64,000 nt of DNA from Gnetum montanum (GCA_015680685.1 MNCI01014982.1:284994-348993), one strand, 5' to 3'; counted from the stretch's first letter, positions 23,299 through 34,935 are shown. The notes: a model not told the origin generated them from the sequence alone. Made by a program: numbers and translations.

Positions 23299-24460
23299 GT
23301 GTTAGTATGGGTGGCCATCTCCCCCATGACTAAGTTGGAAGGGAGAGATATGAAAGATTGAGCATGGTTTTTCATCTGGGAAGGTGTTTGTTGTGTTGGT
23401 TCGCTTGGGCTCATGGAAAGGTTTTATTTGTTGAATGTTGACTAGTTGTTTCTTATTTGGGTTGTCATGTTTGTAGATGATCATGGCCCTAGATGGAAAA
23501 GTCCCATCAATGATGTAAGGTCCTTCCCACAATGTTTGAAATTTGGTTCGTTGGAGTACATGTGTAGGATTCTAATAGAGAACCTTGTCTCCTGGTTGAA
23601 ACTTGACTTTTCTTATTTTGAGGTCATGAAATTTCTCGTTGAATGCCTTATGCATCTTGTTGGATGACAAGGCCATTAACCAATTTTTTTCTAACAAGTT
23701 GAGACTCATTAATCATTCTTTTTGTGCTAGACTTAGATCTAGGTTAACATCACAGGTTGTAGAAAGTGCACGGAGCTTGGATTGGATGGGCAATGTTGGT
23801 AGTTTTTCATACACGAGCTCATAGGGAGAATAACCTATAGGAAGCTTCCATGTGGAGTGATAGGCCCGAAGGGCATCATTTAATTTAGTGCTCCAGTCCC
23901 TTCAATATTTTCTAATGGTTTGCATTAAGATTTTTGTAATCTCTTGATTAGTAACTTCAGCTTGACCATTGGCTTGGGGGTGATATGGTGTTGTGAATTT
24001 ATGTTCAACCCCCAAGCATTGCATCATCTTCTAGAAAGTGGCATGTGTAAAATGAGTTCCATTATCAGAAATTAATGCATAAGGTACACCAAACCTATTT
24101 ACGATGTTTTGTTGTATAGTCAGTGATGACTGCTGCTTCTGTCCACTTAGTACAATAGTCAACTGCAACTATTATATATTTTTTTCCATTTGATAAAGGT
24201 GCAATGGGATCGATAAAGTCAATGCCCCAAATGTTAGAATGGTTCAAGAGGTTGTATCCATTGTTGTGATCCCTCCATTCGAGCTATCATTCCACCATTT
24301 CTTTGGCAACAATCACAAGTGTGGATGAATTGATGTGCATCCCTAAATATTGTTGGCTAATAATATCCTACCATGAGGATTTTTATGGTTGTGCATCTCC
24401 TAGCATAATGGCCCCCACAAGGACCTTCGTGAGCACCTTGAAGAATGTGTAGTTGATCCG
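23299..24460 (-). pseudogene. Integrase of element N
   Basis: Read on the minus strand, the core begins with IWGIDFIDPIAPLSNGKKYI near 24230, keeping the first Asp, and continues with VAVDYCTKWTEAA. Later come WSTKLNDALRAYHSTWK and PIGYSPYELVYEK, the usual integrase C-terminal core block, then FQPGDKVLY and LWEGPYIIDGTFPS with INIQQ-type tail near 23450. Trp-Glu-Gly-Pro-Tyr is the standard SH3-like end of gypsy integrases. Stops and frameshifts, several at Gln positions, inactivate it. Confidence 0.85.
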
Positions 24461-24739
24461 TATCAGGGACACACCAACGTACTAGGCCATTGGGAAAAAC
24501 CTTATAAAGTTTTTCACTAATTTCCATGAAATACTTAACCTAGTGAAGAAATTGTTATTTCTTCCTAGTGTCCAACCCTTGCAGCAGTTCTTTCTTAAGC
24601 TAATAAGTGAGGATGGTGTCAACCATTTTGGTTCATCGGGCATTTGTGCATTAATAGCATCTACAAGGAGAGATTCTTTAGGAAATTGATTAGATAAAGG
24701 GCTCTCTTTCTTCTTGTCATCCCATATTAGTCACGATAA

Positions 24740-25340
24740 GTGATCCATGACCACAGTCTTCACACCTTTATGATCTACCATTGTGAGATTGAATTATTAC
24801 AAAATCACGAGCCACTGTAAGACACGGTGGCTCACCGTTGGCTTATTCATTAAAAATCTGATGGTGCTATAATCTGTATGCACAAACACTTTATAGCTAA
24901 GCACATAATTCCTGAACTTGTCTAAAGTGAACACCACTACCATTAACTCCTTTTTTGTGGTGGTGTAGTTCAGTTGTGCACTTGTGAGGCTTCGGCTTGC
25001 GCAGTGAATGTAATATGGTATTTTTGATCATCCATCTATGTAAGCACTGCCCCAAAAGCGTAATTCGATGCATTAGTCATCACATGAAATGGTCTAGACC
25101 AATCTAAAGCTTAAATAATGGGAGTTGCAACAAAATTTTGCTTCAATTTTTGAAATGTTGATTCACATGCAGGGGTCCACACAAATTATGCATCCTTCTT
25201 TGTTAATTCTACCAATATCTTGATGATTTTGGAAAAATTCTTGATGAATCACCGATAGTAGCCAATATGACCAAGGAATGATTGAGCTTCTTTAATTGTT
25301 TTAGGTTGATAGATTATTCCTTGGATGACCCTTATTTTTC
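24740..25340 (-). pseudogene. RNase H of element N
   Basis: This is the RNase H region just after RT, in the usual gypsy order. Pieces of the expected fold are seen in reverse translation, including a YKVFVHTDYSTIRF-like segment near 24880 and a FLMNKPTVSHRVLQWL-like segment near 24820, each with substitutions. There is only one RNase H here, as expected for Athila and unlike elements A-C. Confidence 0.65.
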
Positions 25341-25379
25341 AGGGTTCACCTTGATTCCTAATTTTGAGATGCAATGGCC

Positions 25380-26340
25380 CAACACTATGCCTTCCTAGAC
25401 CATAAGATGGCTCTTTTTCCAATTGAGTTGGAGGTTTGTTTCGACACATATTTTTAACACCTACTCAAGATGGTCTAGGGCTTGCTTGAATGTAGCTTCA
25501 TAGGTAGAGAAATCATCCATAAAAACTTCTACCCCGCTACCAATATGTTGTTGGAAAATGCTAAGAACTAAGCATTGAAATGTGGCTAGGGCATTGCATA
25601 GGCCAAATGGCATCTGTTGGTAGGAAAAAGTCCCCTAAGGACTTGTGAAAGTTGTCTTTGCCTAGTCCTCTAGTGTAATTCAAATTTGGTTATAACCATT
25701 ATAACCATCTAGAAATTTGTAATAGTTGTGCCTTGAAATGGTGTCCAACACTTGGTCAACGAAAGGCAACAAGAAATGATCCATGAAAGTTGCCATGTTG
25801 AGTAGCCAGAAATCAATGCACATCCACCATTTACCTTCTTTCTTTGGTATCATGAGTGGAATAACCCACTCATTATCTATGATAGGGTAGATGAATCCTA
25901 CTTTGAGGAGTTGTTCAATCTCCTCTTTGATGATCTGCTTTAATTTGGGATTCAAATGTCATTACGACTATTGTTTCGGCTTGAGGACGGGATCAGTGTA
26001 TATCCTATGTTGGCATATTCTTTGATCTATCCTAGTGAGTTATAAATATGACTAGGAAAAGGCTACTGACCACTTTTCCATAACTTTTATCAACTTTCTC
26101 TTCTGTTTTATAGCAAGCTTGCCATTAATAATAACCAGCTTTTCATTTTTCAAACATATGTACTCCATTCTAGCTGGTAGTGTCTTCAATTCAAGGGGCT
26201 CTTGTTTAAAATTATCAAGAATTTCTAGCTCATCCCAATTTATATCATCATTTACTCCTTCAAAGAGTTGGTGATGAACTTGCTTGAGTTCATTCATACT
26301 TGCAACATACTCATATATTAGGCCCTCAGTTGGTTCCATG
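25380..26340 (-). pseudogene. Reverse transcriptase and PRO-RT linker of element N
   Basis: The linker at 26052-26339 contains LKTLPARMEYICLKNEKLVI, the usual Athila block before RT. RT begins at 25955 with MNPKLKQIIKEEIEQLLKVG, then IPLMIPKKEGKWWMCIDF, PFVDQVLDTISRHNYYKFLD and GYNGYNQI. The catalytic box VFMDDFS lies near 25506-25525. Frames break between these blocks. It would synthesise cDNA from element RNA if intact. Confidence 0.9.
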
Positions 26341-26449
26341 CATAATGTACTACTACTAGCATCAGTTGTCAGCCACTGGGTGGCTTCTTGTTTTGTGGTT
26401 GTTGTGTACAGACATCTCTAGATATCAGTTTCTAGTATGCACTACTTGA

Positions 26450-27010
26450 ATGCAGAGATAGATGTTTACTTTACTGACCATAACTTCTACACACAATGCA
26501 CCCTAAATCGCTATACGTGATACATGGAACTCCCTTCTTCTCGATCTTTCTAAACTCATTTGTAATTGATATTTCCAAGGAAAGATCTCTAATGCCTATT
26601 TTGGCATCCACAGTATTTTGGAAAATCCCCTTTGTAATTCTACACTTTATTACTAGGAAATTACCAAGATATGACCACCCAAAAATGGTGGTGACGATGT
26701 CCTCAACTAGTCCTAATGGAATAGTGATGGACTGGTCCACCAGTTATAGCTAAATGTTGCTCTTCTTCAAAGGAGGAAGGTTCCACATTGTGTACATCTC
26801 ATGCGAGATCAAATTAACACTAGAAATAGAGTCAAGAAAAGCCTTACAAGGTTCATTCCTAGCAATTTGCAAGTAAACTAGGGGACTCCTAGGATCAGCT
26901 CATTTTCTAGGCAAGTTACCAACTCAAATCTAATTAGATATAGCATGTGTTAGCATTACAGTATGGATTTGAGAGGGATTTTGATTTGAAGGGGACTTGG
27001 ATAGAGAGGA
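26450..27010 (-). pseudogene. Aspartic protease (PRO) of element N
   Basis: The minus strand near 26830 keeps a DSISSVNL segment, where Asp-Ser-Gly-Ala-Ser is usual in Athila, so the catalytic Gly is altered. It continues with MDQSITIPLGLVEDIVTTIF and LGNFLVIKC at 26740-26640, the normal strand pattern before the GRPFL block, which is itself damaged. A Pro-rich, low-complexity stretch lies upstream at about 27000-27280. Confidence 0.75.
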
Positions 27011-28960
27011 AACAGAGGAAGGTGGAGGAGCAGGGTTACCAACCACCAATGTGTACAAGGGCTTTGGTGGACTACAAGGTTGGAAGAAGGGTCTTTTCTT
27101 TGTTTGTGATTCTAACCTGCTAGATGAGTTAACCAATTGTAGGTTAACTACCCTCATAGCATTTCTTTGCTATGGTTATGCAGGCAATTCACATTGCAGG
27201 GATGGAGCAGGTGGTAGTTGTGTAGGAGGTGGAGGAGTAGGTGTAGGAATTGGAGGTGCATGAGGATAGTAGGTGACATCCCTCCATGGATAGGATGATT
27301 GGCATGTTTCAGGAGGATAGTGGTGAGATTGGTAAGAAGCAATATGACTAGAAGAGTCCCTTGGAGATGAAGGTTGCTAAACATAGTAACTGTAGGGATC
27401 TAGTTATCGGTAATGGTATTACTGTCTTGGAGGTGGTAGTGCCCATGATTATGGTTGTTTCCACTACAAGTATAGTTCATAGGGTTGCAAAAGAGTTCCA
27501 CTTGGATAGTACTAGTACAATTGGTGGAATTGTTGAGGATTTCCTTGTGGGTAAGAAATTCTTTTGGGCATTTACCTTTGTGCAAGTTGTGGATGTAAGG
27601 AATACACCCTAGATTCCTACAAATCTGATACAACTTGGCAACATCGCTTAGGATGTTCATACTGGAAAACATCACACCCACCATCATAATCTAAATTACT
27701 ATCCATAGCCATCTTGATCGTAGCTATCTTACCTTTACCATTATATTTGGTATGTTTAGCTTCCTTATGTCTCTAATGCTCTTACTCACCACCTTGCTCC
27801 TTGGACTCTTTAGCAATTTTTAAAATAGCTTGAAACCTATTGTCCATGAAGTCCCATAACTAATCAACCTTAGCCATGATTTCTAATTGTAATTTTTGGA
27901 ATGAAAAGGTTTTTTGATTTACCACCTCATCTTTGGCAAATTCATCCTCACTATCACAAAATTGAACCCCCTTTTTTCGAATAGAAGGGTCTCTATTGTA
28001 TTCTTTTGCACTTTCACATTTTCTTAGTTCTTCCTCCTCCTTGGCTACCTGCTCAATTAGTTTTTGGATTCAACAGGCACTTAACTCTATCAATCTCCCT
28101 TGAGCATAGACACCAAGGGTTTTTCTGGTTTCAGACTGCAACCTGTCTATGATATGGCAAAGTTGATCAAGCTGAGAGTATCCATGGCTAGGACAGCTAT
28201 GCAATAGAGAGTAGTATTGGCCAATAGTAACATGCAAGCGCTTATGATTCCATTTTTTCCATCCTTGAATTTTTTTTCTTAAATTGGAAGTACATTTGAT
28301 ATTTGTCATTGAATAGTTCCAACATCGTACTCCATCGCCTGATCGATTCTGGTTCCAAGGATCGATACTAACTTTCTACTTCCTTTATAAGTGTCCTTGG
28401 AAATAATTTTAGCTTTTTCCATTCATTTTCAATGTTCTGCAAGGCACATGCATCTTGGAAGGCCTAAAGATGATTTTGTAGATTAGCATCATATCCTACC
28501 TTGAACTGAAGGATGTTGTTCATATCCAGCCTCTTTATTTTACTATCCTTTACATGCCTAGTTGGAATCCTCACAGCCTCTACAATATTTAACATACCCC
28601 AAGGGGCAAGTAGAGGTTCATCAAGGCCATGATGGTGGTGCCTATGATGTTCCCTACTAGCCCTTCTTTCTTGATGATGGGCCTCTTTGGATTACCCGTG
28701 TCTTCAATCATAACTATCACGATGGTCCCTTCTATTATTTTGGTCTTGTCGATCACCTCCATCATAGTTATTTCTTCTACAACCATGATCTAAACCTGAT
28801 GAAGAAGAAGATGATGATGAAGGGGAAGAAGAAGGGGAACTTGCTCTACATTGATGCTTATCATCCTTCCTTTGATGCTTGCAACCACGATCACAATCAT
28901 GATCTCCTTTATCCCCCTTTTCATGACTTACTTCTCTGGATCCATTTTTGTCATTGGATC
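27011..28960 (-). pseudogene. gag of element N
   Basis: The Gag core lies at about 28640-28260 on the minus strand: FKVGYDANLQNHL, AFQDACALQNIENEWKKLKL and WSTMLELFNDKYQMYFQFKK. Upstream (28700-28860) is a Ser-rich and Arg/His-rich N-terminal segment encoded by GAAGAAGATGATGATG-type repeats. The downstream part to about 27000 is Gly-, Tyr- or Pro-rich in different frames and badly broken. These would be the structural particle proteins. Confidence 0.8.
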
Positions 28961-29580
28961 TATTCTAACTAGAACCTAGATTATGGATTGTAGATTGTAC
29001 ATTTTGATTGAGGGCTCCTTAAACAAAGTTAAAGAGAGGAGAATCACTAAATAAATGGTTTCCCTCATCAATTAGGCCAAGTGAATGTGGAAAGATGTTT
29101 GACCCCTTGCCCTTCATAAGCTTGTGTAGGTTCTCCAGTTGAAGATCCCATAATATTTACACTTTAGTGGGATGATAATCCCTTGAGTCAAGATCTTGCA
29201 TCTCATATTCTCCATGGAGATGTTGAAGCCTATGTCATGAGAGCATTAGCTAGAGTATTGTTGGAATAGATTAGTTAAGTGAAAACACAATGTTGCCTTT
29301 CATATCGTGCCACCGCATCAGTTCATATTGATGTAAGATGAAGGTAAAGTCTAGTACATACTCATTAGGATGAGCATATACCACTTGATATTGTTGAGGC
29401 ACCTGAACTACCCTGGGTGGAGATGGGCTCCTGTGAGAAGAAGAAATTTTGTGTTAATAAACAATGTGTAATTGAGATTTAATTTAATGATAATAGTTTT
29501 TTTGTAGGATTTGACTCTTAGGGTTCGAACAAAAAGGTTACTAAATTTTACTAGGCTTAGATAGCACACGAAGAACTACA

Positions 29581-29600
29581 GTCCTTGGCAATGACACCAA
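29581..29600 (-). promoter_or_regulatory. Primer-binding site, duplicate copy, element N
   Basis: Directly inside an LTR edge ending CTCATCA, the minus strand reads TTGGTGTCATTGCCAAGGAC. It matches the tRNA-Asp-type site common in Athila elements except at a few positions, all C to T or G to A. Confidence 0.75.
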
Positions 29601-30453
29601 TGATGAGTGGCAAGGTATCCCTACACCCAACCATAAAAATACAAGTGTCTATGCATGATTTGGTCAAATTTTGTATACTACAATTACTAAATACACTAGA
29701 GCCAAACAACATGTATGTGTTGTTTGTTCATTTTCTTCCTAATTCCACTTGTGGATGATAGGCATTAATGCAGAGTAAGTTCCCCTTCTTCTTAACTTGC
29801 TTCTCTAGATCTATTCTTTTCATTGGATCTATTCTAACCAAAACCTGGATTATGGACTGTAGATTGTACATTCTAGTTGAGGGCTCCTTGAACAAAGTCA
29901 AAGAGAGGAGAATCACTAAAGAAATGGTCACCTTCATCAATTGGGCCAAGCGGAGGTGGAAACATGTTTGACCCCTTGCCCTCCATAAGCTTGTGTTGGT
30001 GCTCTAGATAATAATCCCTTAATCTTTGTGCTTCAGTGGGATGATAATCCCTTGAGTCAGGATCTCACATCTCGTATTCTCCATGGAGATGTTGAAGCCC
30101 ATGTCGTGCGAGCATTAGCTAGAGCATTGTTAGAACAGATCGATCAAGTGGCAACATAATGTTGCCTTCCATATCATGCCACCACATTAGTTCATCTTGA
30201 TGTAAGATGAAGGTACAGTCTAGTACATACTCATCAGGATGAGCATATACCACCTGGTATTGTTGAGGCACCTGAACTACCCTGGGCAGAAATGGACTCC
30301 TATGAGAAGAAGACATTTTGTGTTAATAAACAATGTGCAATTGAGATTTAATTTAATAATAATAATTTTGGTTTTCATAGGATTTTCCTCTTAGGGTTCA
30401 AACAACAAGGTTACTACATTTCACTAGGCTTAGATAGCACACAAAGAACTATA

Positions 30454-30473
30454 GTCCCCAACAATGGTGCTAA
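30454..30473 (-). promoter_or_regulatory. Primer-binding site of element N next to the 5' LTR
   Basis: The minus strand reads TTAGCACCATTGTTGGGGAC immediately after the LTR. It differs from the tRNA-Asp-type site only by transitions, mostly at different positions from the duplicate at 29581-29600. Confidence 0.75.
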
Positions 30474-31088
30474 TAATGAGCGGTAAGGTATCCCTACACC
30501 AACCATATGAATACAAGTGTGTATGCACAATTCGGTCAAATTACATAGATTGTAATTACTAAGCACACTAGAGCTAAATAATGTGTGCATGTTGTTTGTT
30601 CATTGTCTTCCCAGTCCCACTTGTGGAATGTAATTATATGATTAAGTGTGACTGAGGCATAAGATTTTTATTATTTTGTGTTTTTATGGAATTACTCACA
30701 TAGAATAAGAATAAAAGTACAAGTGATTAAAAGTAAGAGCGATTAATTACTAAGTAAACTATAGTCTAATCTAGCCTAACACAAGTACCATTCCCACTTC
30801 CTAGACACATCCTGAACTTTGTGCAAACACTACTGGGTTGTCAAATGCTAATTGTTTTTGAGCTACCAAGTGTCACACATATGCTTGAAGGGGTCATGCT
30901 TGTGTAATTTAACAATTTACTTAATTGATTAAAATTAATTACTACATAAATAACATTAATGTAAATTGCATGAAATATAAATGCATAAGAAAGAAAATCT
31001 CAAGTAGTACAAGGAATGGATCAAAGAGCTTATCTTTATTGCCAACACAGTGGTGTGCTCAGGTACATCAATGCTTGAATAAAGATCT

Positions 31089-31181
31089 GTTAACACTTAG
31101 ACCTCCTACTATGGGCACTTGGAAAATATTCTAANGTTAACACTTAGACCTCCTACTATGGGCACTTGGAAAATATTCTAA
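31089..31181. other. Assembly join: 46-bp exact duplication around a single N
   Basis: Bases 31089-31134 equal 31136-31181, with N at 31135. The partner LTR has a single copy at 21041-21087 (with substitutions), showing that the duplication is not part of the element. Confidence 0.9.
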
Positions 31182-31258
31182 CTTTCAAATGGACAAACTG
31201 TAAGAGTTTCACAACTTGACTACTAAAAACTTACTGCCAATTGTGCACCTGGGTGTGG

Positions 31259-31267
31259 TATTTATAG
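31259..31267 (-). promoter_or_regulatory. TATA box and GATATC cluster of the N LTR promoter
   Basis: CTATAAATA on the minus strand, preceded within about 100 bp (31285-31375) by six or more ATGATATC or GATATT motifs. The same cluster is in the partner LTR at 21190-21275. Confidence 0.7.
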
Positions 31268-31396
31268 ACCTAGGAGTAACCTTGCGATATTGAATGTACG
31301 ATATCATATCTTGGGCCACAATATCGTGTACTTGATATCATGTACCTAATATCATGGCCACCCTGATATTGGAGTGATGAAAAACATGATTTATCA

Positions 31397-31401
31397 ATGC
31401 A
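31397..31401. repeat. Right target-site duplication of element N
   Basis: ATGCA, identical to 20419-20423. Confidence 0.9.
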
Positions 31402-33665
31402 TGAGGCATAGCATTGTTAGCTAATTAGAATTATAGCATAAAAATAAAATAACACAAAAATACTTATACATAAATATAACTAAAGCACTTAGCATCTACA
31501 AATACTAACCTGCAACATCCTCATGCAAACCTTATAGCTTGATGTAGATCTTTTTGTTACTTGGATTTGTGACATCGGGGGCAGCCTCCTCTTGAGGTTG
31601 CTACCTCTTGATCTTAGCCTTAGATAGCCCACTGTCTCCACCATGTATCAGTCTACCTTGCTTACATCCTTGGTGCCAATTGGAGGATATGCACTTGCAC
31701 TATCACATAAGAACTTTAGTTATTATTGATAGCAACTCATCAATCCCCTATGGGAGTCTTGTGCACATGTGGTCAAAAATATGTGTTGGCCCATGGCCTA
31801 GATAGCTACTTATGGTCCTACACTACCCATCATCCACCATCTTGCATGACTAAAAGCTCTACAAACCTTCGTAGGTATCCTACAAAGAATGCGAAGTTTA
31901 CATGGGACCTCGCTTAGATGTTGAACCAAAGCTTGAAAATTTCTACATGCAACCTGGTGGCTATGTACCTAGCCTAGTTAGACCTTGTACCTTCTAGAAA
32001 CACCTCTTTCATCACTTTTTCCTATTCCATCCCTAGGATCTTTCCTGGGGAAAGCAACTTTGGAAAGGCATGAGTACGAAAAAGAGGGTAGAGCTCCTAC
32101 ACCTCAAGCACCCACACATCTCTGATTGATATGTCTTTATAAGATCAAGTGGCCCCTAACCAATCATCGATCTCCTCTTTGTGGTCCACCTCTCTACTGG
32201 CCTTATTGACAATCATTATGCCATTAGTAGGGATGCCAAAGAGATCAACAAAGAAGGCTTCTCTGAGGTCTAGCACTATTGTCACACCACACACCTAGGT
32301 GATAAAATACTTGACTTTTCTACTAAAGGAGTCAATGATGATGACCATTTTTGCCATTAGGACACTTGGGCTATGGGCCAAGAATAGGTCCACTAACCCA
32401 ACATGCATGAGCCAAGTCGTTAATGCCTCTGACACTCTGTGGCATAGCCAATGTTGCACACCCTCTACATCTCTATATTTCATGATAAGGGTGGCTTCTA
32501 TGTGACCCATTGTGATCACTATCACCTGAGCTAAGTCAAATGCTACTACAACACAAAGCAAAACAATGTTAGCACTTCATCATGCAAATAAGGTAAACTA
32601 AAGGGCATATACAGAATCACATGAGAGAAAAATGTAGATACACACATGGTAGAATGAAGTATAAGATGGAGGTGATGTTGTAGATACCTCCTCAGGTTAA
32701 TCTCACTAATAGCCCACTCCTCATCTAACCAACCATGGATGGTACATTGCTTGTATGCCTTTGAGTGTTGGGACTTGTGGGTCTCTAGATCATTCCCCAA
32801 CTACTTAATCATGGTTGCCCAGATGTTTATGCTAGATGAGAATACCTCTAAGGTAATGCAAGTTAAGGCTAGAGCATCTAGATCATCTTATAGGCCATCT
32901 TCATCAACTCTAAAATTGGCATCAACCATAGAATTGTTAGTGATTTAACATGAGCAAGTAGCATAAAACACTATAAGATCCATAGAAGCACTTACCCTCT
33001 GATGTAGTAGATGACTCTAGGTGGGTTATGGAATAGAGTATGAAACTGTTGCATGATGAAAAGGATGTTTCTCTTGTTGTAACAAGCAATCCTCATCATG
33101 CGTCATACTCTAGATAGTAGAAAAACATCTTTGGGGCCTTTGCCTAAGCCTCCTATCCCAACATTGGCAGGAAACTCATCTAAGATGAACTTCAGAATGT
33201 TCCAGTTAGCCCCAGGTAGTAGCATCTCAATGATAGCACTAGCAGCCTCAATTACCAAATGTGACCACATGATCACATTAAAATGATATAATAGATACTC
33301 CAGGAACTATTAATTTCTTGCCTAGAACCACATCTCCTATTGGTCCACTTTCATATTTGGTGTAGGTTTGTTGGGGATAGGTTTTCTCATGCAACACAGG
33401 ATGCCCATGAGCTTAACCAGAATAAGAATGGGCTTCAACAATACCCTATAGTCATCAAGCAATAGGAAAAGTGTTAGTATACATGTGTAGATGCAAATTT
33501 TGACATACAAACAATAAGCTACTAACTTAAATCAGTAAAGTACATAATTTTGACAATAGACCTTGGTGCCCCATGGGTGTAGGACATCGATTAACTCATT
33601 TGACATGCTTGACACTCACCAAGATACAAATTTTTTTTGTAGGTTTAGCATTACACATGATTAAT
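31402..33665 (-). pseudogene. Antisense gene of element B, 5' part
   Basis: Exons upstream of the N insertion. Introns: 33561-33446 (AAG|GTCTAT to ACTATAG, with a perfect TACTAAC branch site), about 32995-32937 (AGG|GTAAGT, acceptor decayed to AA), 32643-32546 (GTGTATC to TTGTAG with GCTAAC), and 31509 onward (CAG|GTTAGT), whose acceptor lies beyond N at 20402. Conserved exon text: VLLKPILILVKLMGILC against A's VLLKPILIVLELMGILC; RVWRMMRIACYNKRNILF against RIWKMLEFQCYNKNNMLF; EATLIMKYRDVEGVQHWLC against DATLIMKYGEVKSLECWLC; and AFFVDLFGIPTNG against EFFVNLFNIHSKG. The protein N terminus was not fixed. The gene is dead, and its function is unknown. Confidence 0.75.
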
Positions 33666-33689
33666 GAAATTTTGACTAACTTTGGACTA

Positions 33690-34935
33690 CCCCAACTACA
33701 CTCGAAGGCATAGAGAGTATAGTCCCATAGCAATAGACATTTGTACAAACACTTGGCAACAATCCAATAACTACACTCTCAACCAGTGGAGAGCATAGTC
33801 CTAACTATAACCATGGAAAGCATAGTCTTCACACAACATTACACTTGCTAGCACTACTAGGTCTTGCCAAAGTCCTCTCCCTTTCCTCATCACCATTTCT
33901 AGAGGTGCAACTTACCACAACCCCCAGCATGGGCAAAAAACATCAAGTAGATGTCCAAAACCCTTAGAGCATAGTCCCATAGTGTTGAAACCCTCGTGCA
34001 GTGAGAGTGAGGTAGCAGCCAACAAGAAGGTAGAAGTGGTGCATGATAGAGTTCTAAATTATGGTAGGCATAATCCACAAAACCTCAACTTGCATTGATG
34101 ACACTAACAGCCCTATGCCTATGGCCTAGAGCGTAGTCTATAGGGATGTCCCTACATAACAAAAAGAAGAAGAAAAATAATGAGGATGCAGAGACATATC
34201 TCGCCTTGCCTCCCTTGCTGTGTCAACCCTAGCATCTCTCACTGTCACGAAACCCCAATGTCCATGTTAGTGGTGACCACCTTGTGACTGAGCCATAGAG
34301 CATAGTTTATGGGGCCCCAGATCCTATGCAGGCCCAAAAAGCCAAAAAAGAAAAAAATGTAAAATCATATCTCCTCTCCTACACCCTCCTACATCGAATC
34401 TATGGTCCAACTAGTGCCAAAAATTCCAATAGAGGTAAAAACCCTCTCTAACAGCACTCCACACCACAAATGGCACATGACCATGATTTCCACCACCACT
34501 ACAAGGCGTGCAGGTGACACTACAAGACTACTCTTCCTAAATCCTTACAAAAACAAAGAATAAGAAATGAAATAAAGGTAAGGGAAGAGCATAGTCAGTG
34601 TACCTAGCTAATGTAGATGCCCTACTCTCCTCAATAAGCACCCATAGTAGGTGGCTCAGTGCCCTATTCCCTTCAGTGACATTCATAAACCTCTGGTGAA
34701 GGTATGCACTTTAGTACATCATCTTTTCTATGACTATGCTCTCAATCGATAGCAACATCAGAGGCAAAAACAAGACTACTCTCTTGAAATTATGGTTAAA
34801 GGTAAAAAATGAAGAAGTTACCATGGTAAAACTATGTTTATATACTCTCTCTCAGTCATTAATGACCTACCAAATCGGGACTACACTTGCACCAAGCATA
34901 CTGTTGTCGAGCGTGAAAAGCATAGTTAGGTGAGA
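33690..34935 (-). promoter_or_regulatory. Upstream region of antisense gene B, with motif copies
   Basis: Nothing coding is supported. GAGCATAGTC, GACTACACTC and related half-sites recur (near 33690-33850, 33965, 34130, 34300, 34590, 34725 and 34910). Element B's own LTR carries the same variant, while element A uses the GCTATGCT variant in both places. Confidence 0.4.

Larger units (their letters stand above)
28915..30630 (-). repeat. 869-bp direct duplication spanning leader, PBS and LTR edge of N
   Basis: The sequence from about 28915 to 29757 matches about 29784 to 30630 (for example ATTGTAC at 28995 and 29864, offset 869). Each copy contains a leader, a primer-binding site and the first 150 bp or so of LTR beginning TGATGAG (29601) or TAATGAG (30474). 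So the element carries an internal LTR fragment at 29601-29757. Unequal recombination or template switching in reverse transcription could give this. Confidence 0.85.
20424..31396 (-). mobile_element. Element N: Athila-like LTR retrotransposon nested in B
   Basis: Two related LTRs (20424-21301 and 30474-31396) bound a minus-strand gag-PRO-RT-RNase H-INT set, flanked by a perfect ATGCA duplication. The RT box reads VFMDDFS and the segment after it LDGYNGYNQI, both typical of the Athila clade. The primer-binding site next to the right LTR matches the tRNA-Asp type used by many Athila elements, except for transitions. All ORFs are broken. The two LTRs agree at very roughly nine in ten positions by eye, so the insertion is old but younger than its host B. 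An 869-bp direct duplication lies between gag and the 5' LTR. Confidence 0.92.
30474..31396 (-). repeat. 5' LTR of element N
   Basis: 923 bp as assembled. Removing the 47-base artefact at 31135 leaves 876 bp, against 878 bp for the partner. The minus-strand start is TGATAAATCATG. U3 carries repeated GATATC-type motifs at 31285-31375, and the TATA box (minus CTATAAATA) is at 31259-31267. Confidence 0.9.

Noticed and set aside
27154-27384. Leu/His-rich minus-strand frame as a membrane protein
   Set aside because: It is an out-of-frame reading of the Pro-rich gag-PRO linker of N.
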